A DNA stretch of 64,000 nt from Alkalihalobacterium sp048323755 (lineage in GTDB: Bacteria; Bacillota; Bacilli; Bacillales; Bacillaceae_F). Positions within the stretch are counted from its first letter, which is position 1; the number at the start of each line of letters is the position of its first letter. Where the stretch lies: assembly GCF_048323755.1 (NCBI RefSeq), contig NZ_JBLWFS010000020.1:1-64000 (forward strand), given 5' to 3'. Positions 49,286 to 58,292 of this stretch are shown here, in pieces. The notes under the pieces were generated by a model, which was given only the letters and a program-made list of their open reading frames with translations, ran no database searches and was not told the DNA's origin. The position numbers and the translations under genes are program-made.

Positions 49286-51682
49286 TTAGTTTTTAGTTAC
49301 TAGATATGCTTTGTACTCCGTAACACCTGCTTTTTCCACGTAGACTCCTAGGACCCATTGACCCTTTGGTAGATTAATACCATTTTGCACTGTCCCATCC
49401 CAGTTGAATTCATGAATTGGGGCTGAAGCGTTTTCAAATGAGCCAATTGTATCTACAAAACCACCAATTGTACCGTCAGCGTTGTATACATATATATCAT
49501 ACTCAATTACTTCCGCACCGCCTGGTAAGTAAGAGCCAACATAATAAGAACCGTCAGCCTCTTTACCCATGAAAGCTCCAGTTACACGAGGATAATCTGG
49601 CTCTTCGACAAATAGAATGGTAGGAACCTTAATAGTTTTTGTGCCATCACTTACTTTAATTGTTCCTTCATAATAACCAGGCTTTAACTTAGACGTATCC
49701 ACTTGAACGTTAAAGTTCACTTGTTGTCTTTTACCAGGTTGTACATTTAAATTGTTACTCGTCATTACTTTAATGCCGTCTGGGTTGCCAGTAAATTCAA
49801 CTTCAAAGCTATAACGCTTTCTTTCCTTTGATAGATTTTGAATTTCAAAGCTTTGACGCTCTACTTGTCTACCAGTGTCTTTCACGAATTTCCCGAAAGA
49901 GTGGCTTCCAGGAGCGACTAGAGTCTTAGTATTTATTGCATCTAGCACTCGGATGCTTCCTGCACCTTGTGAGTTGTGTGCATAACTTTTCCCTGTAGTT
50001 GGATCAATCATATCTTCTGCAGTGTTCATTAACGCAGCTTTTACTTGATCAACACCCCATGTAGGATGTGCCTCTAAAATTAATGCCGCAGCACCTGCTA
50101 CGTGTGGTGCCGACATTGATGTTCCTTGTAATGCAGCATAACTCTCACCAGGGAACGTACTAACAATGTTTACTCCAGGGGCTGACACATCTGGCTTAAT
50201 CATCCAAGTGGATGTTACTGGACCACGAGATGAGAAGTTAGCCATTGTTTCTCCAACTTCACCGGCAGCTGCAATATCAAACAAAACTGTTACATCGTCC
50301 ACTTTTGCTAATAGGGCTTGTCCATCCGCTTGGTTTAGCATAATAGTCGGTACAGCCATTCCAGGAATTAATGGCATCGAGCCTGCCACATTATTATATA
50401 GCACAGCACCAACCGCGCCTGCTTTTTTCGCTTCCGAAGCTTTATCTACGAAAGCAATATTAGCTCCACGACTAATTAAGGCTATCTTCCCTTCCAATTC
50501 TTTCCCATCAAAATCCGCTGGAGCACCATAACCCACGTCTACTAACTCAAAGTCTTGACCGTTAAGTGCTAATAAGGCTTCTTCTGTAGGATAACCTTGT
50601 ACTGCTGATGAAGTATAGCTCACACCGTCAGAAGATGTAGTTTTTGCAGTAAAAACTTTATAAGGTAATTGTGTTGCCCCTACAGAAATCGCATCACGAG
50701 AAGTTCCAGGAGAACCAACTGTCCAGTTGTCCGGACCGCTGTTTCCATTTGATGTTACAGCCACAACCCCTTCAGCCATCGCCCAGTCTAATGCGATCGA
50801 AGTTGCCCAGTCTGGGTTGTTTAAAGTATTACCTAATGATAGATTCATAATGTCAGCACCGTCTTTAACCGCTAATTCAATACCTGCAACAACGTCTTCT
50901 GTTGTACCACCGTCAGGACCTAATACACGGTAAGCTAAAAGATTTGCTTCAGGCGCAACTCCTTTAATTCCACCGTTAGCTGCAACTGTACCAGCTACAT
51001 GTGTCCCATGATACTGCCCTGGACCTTCTTGCGGGTCATCATTATTATCTACAAAATCATAACCTTTATAGTCACCAAAGGCATGCGCTAAGTCTGGATG
51101 AGTGTAATCCACACCTGTATCAATAATTGCTACTGTAATACCTTTACCTGTAAAACCAGCGTCCCAAGCAAGATCAGATCCAATAAATGGAGCACTTTCC
51201 ATCATGTGCGGACTAAATGCTTCCGGGTCAATAGGAGTTGCTTCATCAATAGATGTTACATTAAACTCCACATTCGGATACACTGCCTTAACACCTGGTG
51301 TTGTTAATAATTGTGGGATTTCGTTTGCAGGAAGTTCTACTGAAAATCCTGAGAATACGTGGTCATACTCACGGTTAACTTCTGCGTTAGAAACCTTATT
51401 CTTGAGTTCAGAAATGACTTTTCCTCTTTCGGTCGCTAACTTTTGCTTGGTTTGTTTTTTTCCTTTATGTTTAGCTTCAACGATCGACTCTTCTTTTAGT
51501 TCAACGATGACCGTTGTAGGAGCTTTCGAAGCCATTTCAATATCGCCAAATATTTCAGCGATTTTTAGTTCCTTAGCTTGCTGCTTACTACTAGTGTTTG
51601 CTAAGGCACTCATACTAAATGACGATAAAATGAGTGCTAATGTCAATAACCATAAGACAGATTTAGATATTCTCTTGTGCAT
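49286..51682 (-). CDS. Secreted subtilisin-like serine protease, Vpr type
   Basis: This 798-aa exported protease has a signal peptide (1-29), an I9 propeptide (about 56-142), an S8 catalytic domain with a PA insertion (about 365-470) and a C-terminal beta-sandwich region (about 590-798). The triad is Asp188 (IIDTGVD), His225 (YHGTHVAG) and Ser522 (GTSMSAP), with oxyanion Asn314. The inserted PA domain and two-part C-terminus are typical of Vpr. Like Vpr it probably degrades or processes extracellular peptides. AGAGGAT lies 11 nt before the ATG. It stands alone. Confidence 0.92.
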   Translation of the reverse strand: MHKRISKSVLWLLTLALILSSFSMSALANTSSKQQAKELKIAEIFGDIEMASKAPTTVIVELKEESIVEAKHKGKKQTKQKLATERGKVISELKNKVSNAEVNREYDHVFSGFSVELPANEIPQLLTTPGVKAVYPNVEFNVTSIDEATPIDPEAFSPHMMESAPFIGSDLAWDAGFTGKGITVAIIDTGVDYTHPDLAHAFGDYKGYDFVDNNDDPQEGPGQYHGTHVAGTVAANGGIKGVAPEANLLAYRVLGPDGGTTEDVVAGIELAVKDGADIMNLSLGNTLNNPDWATSIALDWAMAEGVVAVTSNGNSGPDNWTVGSPGTSRDAISVGATQLPYKVFTAKTTSSDGVSYTSSAVQGYPTEEALLALNGQDFELVDVGYGAPADFDGKELEGKIALISRGANIAFVDKASEAKKAGAVGAVLYNNVAGSMPLIPGMAVPTIMLNQADGQALLAKVDDVTVLFDIAAAGEVGETMANFSSRGPVTSTWMIKPDVSAPGVNIVSTFPGESYAALQGTSMSAPHVAGAAALILEAHPTWGVDQVKAALMNTAEDMIDPTTGKSYAHNSQGAGSIRVLDAINTKTLVAPGSHSFGKFVKDTGRQVERQSFEIQNLSKERKRYSFEVEFTGNPDGIKVMTSNNLNVQPGKRQQVNFNVQVDTSKLKPGYYEGTIKVSDGTKTIKVPTILFVEEPDYPRVTGAFMGKEADGSYYVGSYLPGGAEVIEYDIYVYNADGTIGGFVDTIGSFENASAPIHEFNWDGTVQNGINLPKGQWVLGVYVEKAGVTEYKAYLVTKN

Positions 51683-52144
51683 TATTTGTAAACATCCTCT
51701 CTATTGTTATTTAAAGCCCAAAATTTCTATCCGACCTCCTCCCTACAAAAGAATATTACGAAAATTTCGAACATTTTAATAATTACTCTATAAAACTACC
51801 ATTTCCCTTTCATGCAAAGGTCCTCTTCTTTCGACGAAGTTCGTCGTAGGAATATTAGTATTTATTTACTATTGTTTTGATATTTTCAAACATTTTTATC
51901 ATACTTTTTACACTTTTACATACTTTTTTAGAATGACGAATTTAATTTACTGGGTAAAAAGTAATGTTTATTAAATAAGTAGAGCCATGTTCTTTTGAAT
52001 ACTCTCTCAGTTTATTAAGATACTGAAATGACCATAAATAAAAAATAATATAATTTTTCTAAATATTATTTACACTCCTTCAATACTTTAGTAAAATAAC
52101 GTAATAAAATTATATATACATAGTAATATAAGGAGATTAGACAC
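51683..52144. other. Divergent intergenic region, subtilase / CstA
   Basis: About 460 bp of AT-rich sequence with a 13-bp palindrome GACGAAgTTCGTC at 51833-51845 that could be an operator for either gene. No gene was seen. Confidence 0.4.
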
Positions 52145-53578
52145 ATGATCACGTTTTTAGCATCTATCGTACTACTTATTTTAGGTTACATTTTCTATTC
52201 TAAAATGGTTGAAAAAGTATTTGGTATCGACGACAATAGGAAAACTCCTGCTTACACGAAACAGGATGGCCTCGACTTTATGCCAATGAGTTGGGCTAAA
52301 GGAAGTTTAATTCAACTATTGAACATTGCAGGTTTAGGTCCAATCTTTGGAGCTATAATGGGAGCTCTTTATGGACCTGTTGCATTTATTTGGATCGTGG
52401 TTGGTGCTATTTTTGCCGGTGCCGTTCACGATTATTTTGCAGGGATGATGTCTGTTCGACATGGCGGGGACCAATATCCTTCCATTGTTGGTCGCTATTT
52501 AGGGACAACTGCAAAAACAATTATCAACATCATTTCAATTATATTAATGATCTTAGTAGCGGCTGCCTTTACAGCAGGTCCTGCTCAATTATTGTCTTCT
52601 GTAACACCGCTTAGTTTTACGGTCGCTATTTTCATAATCTTTGGTTATTTTTTAGTAGCTGCCTTACTACCTATCAACAAGATTATCGGAAGAATTTATC
52701 CCATTTTTGGTGCTGTTTTAATTTTTATGGCTTTAGCTATTGGGATTGGTCTCTTATTTCAAGACCAACCGATCCCTAACCTGACCTTTCAAAATTTACA
52801 TCCACAGGAGTTGCCGATTTGGCCTCTCATTATGATTACCATTTCGTGTGGAGCGATTTCCGGTTTCCATTCGACGCAAAGTCCGATCGTCGCTAGAACG
52901 ATGAAAAAAGAAAGTGATGGACGAAAAGTGTTTTATGGGGCAATGATTGTTGAAGCTATAATAGCTATGATTTGGGCTGCAGCAGCGATGACCTTCTTTG
53001 GTAATACAGGTGGACTACAAGCAATGCTTGCCGAAGGTGGTCCTGCCGGTGTTGTCGATCACATCTCTAAGTCAATGCTTGGAACTTTAGGAGGAATCCT
53101 TGCGATTATTGGGGTAATCATTCTTCCTGTTACAACTGGGGATACGGCACTGCGATCTTCACGAATGATGCTCGTTGATTTGCTTCGTAATTTCTGGAAG
53201 CTCGACGCAAAGTGGAAACAATCACTGTTGGCGATCCCAGTAATTATCCCTACTTTCTATTTAACACAAATTGATTACTCCTTCTTATGGAGGTATGTAG
53301 GATGGACGAACCAGGTCGTAGCTACAGTCATGTTATGGACAGCAGCTATTTATCTCTTGCAACAAAGGAAATTCCACTGGATTTGCTCTATTCCAGCGTT
53401 ATTTATGACAGGTGTCGTCGGGACATACATCTTCTACGCACCAGAAGGATTTAGTCTTCCTTATTCTGTTTCTGTCGGCATTGGTCTTGTTGTTACCACA
53501 AACGTTGCCATTTGGTTCATTTTCCAAATGAGAAAAACCAAGCTTGCAGAACTTGATCAAAAATCAAATGTGGCTTAG
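52145..53578 (+). CDS. cstA: CstA-family peptide/pyruvate transporter
   Basis: This 477-aa membrane protein has about 12 helices. CstA features include AGPIFGAIMGALYGPVAF-like GLGPIFGAIMGALYG (near 63-77), GAVHDYFAGMMSVRHGGDQYPSIVG (about 93-117) and SGFHSTQSPIVARTMKKESDGR (about 239-260). CstA proteins take up peptides or pyruvate when carbon is limiting. The length matches the short form found in many Firmicutes rather than the roughly 700-aa E. coli form. AAGGAGA lies 8 nt before the ATG. It is single and followed by a strong terminator. Confidence 0.9.
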   Translation: MITFLASIVLLILGYIFYSKMVEKVFGIDDNRKTPAYTKQDGLDFMPMSWAKGSLIQLLNIAGLGPIFGAIMGALYGPVAFIWIVVGAIFAGAVHDYFAGMMSVRHGGDQYPSIVGRYLGTTAKTIINIISIILMILVAAAFTAGPAQLLSSVTPLSFTVAIFIIFGYFLVAALLPINKIIGRIYPIFGAVLIFMALAIGIGLLFQDQPIPNLTFQNLHPQELPIWPLIMITISCGAISGFHSTQSPIVARTMKKESDGRKVFYGAMIVEAIIAMIWAAAAMTFFGNTGGLQAMLAEGGPAGVVDHISKSMLGTLGGILAIIGVIILPVTTGDTALRSSRMMLVDLLRNFWKLDAKWKQSLLAIPVIIPTFYLTQIDYSFLWRYVGWTNQVVATVMLWTAAIYLLQQRKFHWICSIPALFMTGVVGTYIFYAPEGFSLPYSVSVGIGLVVTTNVAIWFIFQMRKTKLAELDQKSNVA

Positions 53579-53620
53579 AGCTTTTACAGCGAAGGTCTTC
53601 CTGGTTGCATAAAAAACACT

Positions 53621-53650
53621 AAACGCTAGGATTTTCAATTCCTAGCGTTT
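53621..53650. terminator. Terminator of cstA and the 38-aa gene
   Basis: AAACGCTAGGA and TCCTAGCGTTT are perfect 11-bp arms with an 8-nt loop. The plus strand continues TTCTTAATT and the minus strand AGTGTTTTTT, so it can serve both convergent units. Confidence 0.9.
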
Positions 53651-53682
53651 TTCTTAATTAATCTATCCTATTTGCAAATATA

Positions 53683-53799
53683 TTAACGTAAGAAGAAATC
53701 AAATAGTGTTAATGCAACCACAAATCCGCCTACAAAAACCACATAAAATAAGATAATAAAAAGCACCCAATTTTCGCTAAATAATTTCTTTAAGTTCAT
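53683..53799 (-). CDS. 38-aa membrane peptide
   Basis: The frame reads MNLKKLFSENWVLFIILFYV followed by VFVGGFVVALTLFDFFLR: a short charged head and a single long hydrophobic helix. GAGG lies only 3 nt before the ATG. An upstream extension to 53871 is possible but unsupported. It sits alone between cstA and a permease gene. No family is recognised; small single-helix peptides often modulate a membrane partner. Confidence 0.45.
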   Translation of the reverse strand: MNLKKLFSENWVLFIILFYVVFVGGFVVALTLFDFFLR

Positions 53800-53930
53800 C
53801 GTCCTCACCATTTGATTTGTATTTATTACATATCGTTCCAAATTGATGGTCTGGCCATACTTAAATTTCAATTCCTTTTTAAAAGTCGTTGCTAGGTAGA
53901 ACCCATTTTATATACTTCTTTCCAAAAAAA

Positions 53931-53956
53931 CAAAGGCTGGCATTACGCCAACCTTG
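53931..53956 (-). terminator. Terminator of the 475-aa permease gene
   Basis: CAAAGGCTGGC and GCCAACCTTG pair (10 bp with one bulge) 15 nt past the stop, followed on the minus strand by seven T residues. Confidence 0.85.
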
Positions 53957-53971
53957 TTGTTAAATAATTTT

Positions 53972-55399
53972 TTAAAAGAATATTAACCCAAAAATTGTTG
54001 AAATGATCAACCCGATCACGACAGGTATAAAACTCTTCCGGACCAGTTCCATAACTGGTACTTTTGCAAAGCCAGCAACGGCTACAAGTGAAGACCACGC
54101 AATTAATGTTCCACCGCCGACCCAGATAGACCCCATTTGTCCGATCGAAGCTAAAGTTGCCGCATCTACTCCAACAGTCGGACTTAATGCTCCTGACAAC
54201 GCCCCAACTAAAGGAAGTCCTGAAAACCCAGAACCGTCTAAACCTGTTATCATTCCGATCATGAGAATACCGAACCCTGCAACAAATGCACTTTCAGGAA
54301 TGAGTTGCTGACCAGCTTGCACAAGGTCAAATAAAAACGATGGCGAACTTTCCACACCTAGAATTTTCGCTGACAATTCTCCGCTCCCGATGAAGAAAAA
54401 GCCTGCAATCGGTATAACCGGTCCCATCGCTTTAAAGGCAAATAAAAATCCTTTGACAATATTGTCACTGACATTTCCAAGTGCTTGCTTCACATTTTTA
54501 AAGAATGTTGCGGCTATTAATAGAACAGCAGCCGTACCACCAATCAACGCTGCTCCCGAGCCACCTTCAATGGAAGGAATAATGCTCGAAAATTTTGCCA
54601 AAACCATGTAGATAATAATGATGAGAAACGAAACAGGAACGAGCACTGCAAATAATACGCTAGATTTACCTTTCTTCTGCTTTACCGTCTCTTTTACCTC
54701 ATCTTCTACCGTTGAGTTAATGGCTTCCCAACTGATTAGATGTTTATCAGACGGACGTGAAATAGACTTTCTTAAAAATAAATACGCAAGCGTAATCGCA
54801 ACAACCCCTGTAACAATTGATAATAGAAAAGCTTTGTCGGCGACTGCACTTACCTCTACTCCAGCAGCCGTTGCACTTAACATCGGGGCAATCTGGATAA
54901 CATAGTCAGAGGATAAAGCCATGCCTTGACCAGCTAAAGATATCGCGATCGCCGCACCAATTGGCGGTAATCCTGCTCGAATAGCTACAGGAATGAGTAA
55001 TGCGCCAACTAACGGTACAGCAGGCGTTGGCCAGAAGAATAAGGAAATCGAATAGGTCACGAATACTAAGATCCAAAACGAGATATGCCCATTTTTCATA
55101 ACACGTTGAAAAGGGGTTATCATTTGTTGGTCAGCACCGATAGACTTGAGTGAGTGGAGAAGTGCTGTCATAATCGCGATGATTAGAAAAATATTAAAGA
55201 GCTCTCCAGCGGCAGTTAAACTAGCATTGAAGATTGATTGTAACCCACTAACAAATGAACCTGTATAGATCCAACCCACTAAAAAGGTTACAACGATCGC
55301 AGGAACAACCACATTTTGTCTAAACAACATCGTTAAGATAATAACCGTTGTGCCAAAAAGATACATCCAATGAGCAGCTGTTAATTCTACCATAAACAT
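53972..55399 (-). CDS. Polytopic membrane permease, possibly an organic-anion transporter
   Basis: This protein of about 475 aa has roughly 12 helices and Pro/Gly-rich repeats typical of the ion-transporter superfamily. The first half contains WPTPAVPLVGALLIPVAIRAGLPPIGAAIAISLAGQG and the second SAFVAGFGILMIGMITGLDGSGFSGLPLVGALSG, a two-fold layout. I do not recognise a specific family; a GntP, DcuC or citrate-type carrier is possible. AAGGGAG lies 4 nt before the ATG at 55399; the frame runs to 55450 without support. The surrounding genes do not reveal a substrate. Confidence 0.7.
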   Translation of the reverse strand: MFMVELTAAHWMYLFGTTVIILTMLFRQNVVVPAIVVTFLVGWIYTGSFVSGLQSIFNASLTAAGELFNIFLIIAIMTALLHSLKSIGADQQMITPFQRVMKNGHISFWILVFVTYSISLFFWPTPAVPLVGALLIPVAIRAGLPPIGAAIAISLAGQGMALSSDYVIQIAPMLSATAAGVEVSAVADKAFLLSIVTGVVAITLAYLFLRKSISRPSDKHLISWEAINSTVEDEVKETVKQKKGKSSVLFAVLVPVSFLIIIIYMVLAKFSSIIPSIEGGSGAALIGGTAAVLLIAATFFKNVKQALGNVSDNIVKGFLFAFKAMGPVIPIAGFFFIGSGELSAKILGVESSPSFLFDLVQAGQQLIPESAFVAGFGILMIGMITGLDGSGFSGLPLVGALSGALSPTVGVDAATLASIGQMGSIWVGGGTLIAWSSLVAVAGFAKVPVMELVRKSFIPVVIGLIISTIFGLIFF

Positions 55400-55689
55400 T
55401 TTACTCCCTTCTAGGTGTTTTAGCTGCAACTGCTTGTATAAAGAATGCATGTTTAATTATTAGAATAATATATGAAATTTCACTGCTATTGGATACACGT
55501 GGAGGTTTGTATTATGAAAGTATTTTATTTCTTGCATGAAACATTATTTTCTACCCTATGTTTGCTAGATTACTAGTTTTACTAGAGATTATTTTATTAA
55601 TAGAAATTTATCTGCCACCTGCCACCTGCGAGCACAAATAACTGTTAGATTGTTACATACACCTAGTGCTTACTCTAGTTCTTATCATT

Positions 55690-56006
55690 CTGGCTCTTTA
55701 GTTTGCTCTCTCCTAATTTTCCCCTCTATCGCTCACTATTCTGGCTCTTTCGTTTACGTTTTCACTTAATTTTTCCCTCTATCGCTCTCCATTCTAGCTC
55801 TTTCGTTTACTCTTTCTACTAATTTTCCCCTACCGCTTACGATTCTGCGCTTTTCAATCACACTTTCTCCTAATTTTTCCCTCTACCGCTCACGTTTCCG
55901 CTCTTTTCGTTCACGCTTTTCCCTAATTTTTTCCTCTACCGCTCACGTTTCCGCTCTTTTCGTTCACGCTTTTCCCTAATTTTTCCCTCTAGCGTCCACT
56001 GTTACT
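55690..56006. repeat. 53-bp tandem repeat array (about six units)
   Basis: A run of direct repeats with consensus CCTAATTTTTCCCTCTACCG followed by CTCACGTTTCCGCTCTTTTC and GTTCACGCTTTTC. Units at 55869-55921 and 55922-55974 differ at a single base. Earlier units (about 55712-55868) are increasingly diverged, and a partial unit ends the array. The strand is pyrimidine-rich and there is no coding frame through it. Its remaining flank (55400-55689) shows nothing. Recent unit duplication at one end suggests active slippage. Confidence 0.85.
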
Positions 56007-56017
56007 CTAAAAAAAGA

Positions 56018-56047
56018 AAGGGACTTATCCTTTAGGATAAGTCCCTT
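56018..56047 (-). terminator. Terminator of the GGDEF gene
   Basis: A perfect 13-bp stem (AAGGGACTTATCC and its complement) with a 4-nt loop is followed on the minus strand by TCTTTTTTT. Confidence 0.95.
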
Positions 56048-56094
56048 CTATACCTTCACATCTCTGTTGAAAAAGCAACCCTTAAACCCCATTC

Positions 56095-57279
56095 TTAGCG
56101 AATGTAAGTTTCTTTTATTTTAGAGACAGACTCTATAAACTTTTCAAAGATGCCCACCTTTTTAGAGTGATAATCTTCTAGTTCTGAAGTAAAGAATTGA
56201 TATGTTCCTTTACCCTTTTCTTTTGCATGATACATTGCCTTATCAGCATTTTGAATTAGTGTCTCTAAATCTTCACCATCATCGGGCAAAATACTAATCC
56301 CTATACTTGGTGTCACTTTTGCTTCATTCTCATTTATCGTGTACGGAGCTGAAACAACTGACAAAATTCGCTCTGCAATGCCAATAATTTCATCTTTACT
56401 CGTCTCCTCAAAGACAATCATAAATTCATCTCCACCGAGACGTCCCGTTAAATCCTCTTCTCTTACACAACTGTTAAGTCTGTTAGCCACTTCTTTTAAT
56501 AAGATGTCTCCACCTTCATGTCCTAATGTGTCATTCACCTTTTTAAAACCATCTAAATCAATAAACATAATGCTTAAGCTGTGCTGGTGACGTTTTGATC
56601 TCGCCATTGCTTTCCGCAAGTGTTTATGAATTAACTTTCGGTTCGGTAAATCGGTTAAATCATCGTAATAAGCCATTTGCCTCAAATATTCTTCTAATTG
56701 TTTACGCTTCGTAATATCTGAAATCATACCATCTACACGAATGATGTTTTCCGGACCATCAAACAGCGGGGTGGTTGATACTTCAAGCCAGCGCTTTTCA
56801 TTGTATTTATCGGTAACAATAAGCTGGTTTCTCATTTTTCGGTTCACAAACAGTTGATCTCTAAATGAAGTCGTGCCTTCCTCCAATGGTTTTAAAACGG
56901 TTTCTATTAACCTTACATTCTGATGATAGTCTTCTTGATCATAAGAGAAAAGATTTTCAATTGCTTTCGTAATAAAGATCTTATTTTCCTTTACATTATA
57001 AGAGAAAAAAGTTTCATTAAAGCTGTTCAACAGATCATGAAGGTGTTCATTTTCCTGTAATAAAACCTGATAGTTTTTTTCGAGTTCACTTTTGTCTAAT
57101 TCAACCTTTGCCTTTTCTTTTTGCATGCGATTGTATTGCCTACATAACCAAAGCATTGGTACCAGTAGAACAACGAATAGTAGAACATCATTAGCGACCT
57201 GGAACACGTAATGGGCAACTAAAAAAAGTACCATACAAAAAAGGGTGTATATAGTAAATATCTTACTTACATTATTCAA
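56095..57279 (-). CDS. Membrane-anchored diguanylate cyclase (PAS-GGDEF)
   Basis: This protein of about 394 aa has two N-terminal membrane helices (within the first 45 residues), a coiled-coil linker, a PAS domain (YNVKENKIFITKAIENLFSYD to DGMISDITKRKQLEEYL) and a GGDEF domain. The active site GGDEF is intact and an RxxD inhibitory site (REED) lies five residues before it, so an active, product-inhibited cyclic-di-GMP synthase is predicted. The widest frame starts at TTG 57309 with no ribosome binding site. The TTG at 57279 has GGAG 7 nt upstream and is chosen. A perfect Spo0A-box-like string lies upstream. No EAL domain is present. Confidence 0.88.
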   Translation of the reverse strand: MNNVSKIFTIYTLFCMVLFLVAHYVFQVANDVLLFVVLLVPMLWLCRQYNRMQKEKAKVELDKSELEKNYQVLLQENEHLHDLLNSFNETFFSYNVKENKIFITKAIENLFSYDQEDYHQNVRLIETVLKPLEEGTTSFRDQLFVNRKMRNQLIVTDKYNEKRWLEVSTTPLFDGPENIIRVDGMISDITKRKQLEEYLRQMAYYDDLTDLPNRKLIHKHLRKAMARSKRHQHSLSIMFIDLDGFKKVNDTLGHEGGDILLKEVANRLNSCVREEDLTGRLGGDEFMIVFEETSKDEIIGIAERILSVVSAPYTINENEAKVTPSIGISILPDDGEDLETLIQNADKAMYHAKEKGKGTYQFFTSELEDYHSKKVGIFEKFIESVSKIKETYIR

Positions 57280-57432
57280 AAAACCACTCCAACTTTTTAA
57301 GTCATTCAAATGAAGTTACAATTATACCTAGCAAAATCCCTGAAGGTATTTTTTGTAAGAATATAACACTTTAAAATAAGTAGAATTCATAACTGTCCTC
57401 AATTATAGCAAAGTTTGTAGAATTAGAAATGA

Positions 57433-57442
57433 TTTTGTCGAA
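57433..57442. promoter_or_regulatory. Spo0A-box-like site upstream of the GGDEF gene
   Basis: TTTTGTCGAA matches the Spo0A box exactly and lies about 150 bp upstream of the GGDEF start, 24 bp from the terminator of the next gene. Link to Spo0A is inferred. Confidence 0.4.
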
Positions 57443-57465
57443 TCAAATTAATTTTCCCAGTAAAA

Positions 57466-57492
57466 AACCCAACTCACAATGTGAATTAGGTT
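57466..57492 (-). terminator. Terminator of the DsbA-family gene
   Basis: The minus-strand RNA can form a 12-13-bp stem (AACCTAATTCAC with GTGAGTTGGGTT, two G-U pairs) followed by TTTTTTAC, 8 nt past the stop. Confidence 0.75.
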
Positions 57493-57499
57493 ACAATGT

Positions 57500-58213
57500 T
57501 TAGTAGTCACAGCGATCATCGGTACATGTCGCACCTTGATCCCCTGCTGATGTAAGAGGTTTTAACGGAGATTTTTCATTCTCTTCCTCCCATACTTTTT
57601 GTAAAGCATTTAGGAACGTTTCCATTGGTTGTGCACCGGAAATGGCATATTTATCATTAATCACGAAAAACGGGACTCCTTGGACACCAATATCTTTCGC
57701 CTTCGCTTCATCCGCTCGTACTTCCTCTTCAAAGGCATTACTGTTTAATACCTCTTTTGCTTCATTTGCATCTAGACCTGCATTGATTGCCAGCTCTTTT
57801 AAAGTTTCATGATCACCGATATGCTTCGCCTCAATAAAATAAGCTTTTAATAAATCTTCAGCCACTTCTTTGTCCTTACCTTTTGACTCCGCAAACTTAG
57901 CAAGGCGATGTGCATCTAAAGTATTCGTTCGAATCATTTGATCAAAATCAAAGTCAAGTCCAACCGTCTTTGCTTGTGCAGCAACACCATCCGTCATTTT
58001 TTTAGCTTCTTCAACCGACATGCCATACTTTTTAGATAAAATTTCATACATCGATTCGTTCGTATCGTGACTAGCGTGTGGGTCTAGTTCATAACTCTTA
58101 AACTTTACCTCGACCTCGTCTCGATGAGAAAAATTCTCCAAAGCACTTTCTAAGCGCCGTTTTCCAATATAACAAAACGGACATACATAGTCTGACCAAA
58201 CTTCAATTTTCAT
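57500..58213 (-). CDS. DsbA-family (FrnE-like) thiol oxidoreductase
   Basis: This 237-aa cytosolic DsbA-fold protein has the active site CPFC (residues 11-14) and the cis-proline loop GVQGVPFFVI. The helical insertion between them fits FrnE/polyketide-associated DsbA proteins. There is no signal peptide. The C-terminal tail adds CTDDRC, a possible extra redox or metal pair. GAGGTGG lies 6 nt before the ATG at 58213; the frame opens at 58228. FrnE-like proteins act as disulfide isomerases in stress. It stands alone. Confidence 0.88.
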   Translation of the reverse strand: MKIEVWSDYVCPFCYIGKRRLESALENFSHRDEVEVKFKSYELDPHASHDTNESMYEILSKKYGMSVEEAKKMTDGVAAQAKTVGLDFDFDQMIRTNTLDAHRLAKFAESKGKDKEVAEDLLKAYFIEAKHIGDHETLKELAINAGLDANEAKEVLNSNAFEEEVRADEAKAKDIGVQGVPFFVINDKYAISGAQPMETFLNALQKVWEEENEKSPLKPLTSAGDQGATCTDDRCDY

Positions 58214-58292
58214 TAAAAACCACCTCATTTTTTCTTTTACAAAGAGAATATCACATCTTGGAAAGCAAGACTGAGCAATATGCTCACCGATT

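Noticed and set aside
49286..51682. Long plus-strand frames overlapping the subtilase gene
   Set aside because: They mirror the codon pattern of the protease gene and lack ribosome binding sites.
55400..56017. CRISPR array in the repeat region
   Set aside because: Repeats are contiguous with no unique spacers and no cas genes.
57309..57309. TTG at 57309 as start of the GGDEF gene
   Set aside because: No Shine-Dalgarno upstream; the TTG at 57279 has GGAG at 7 nt.
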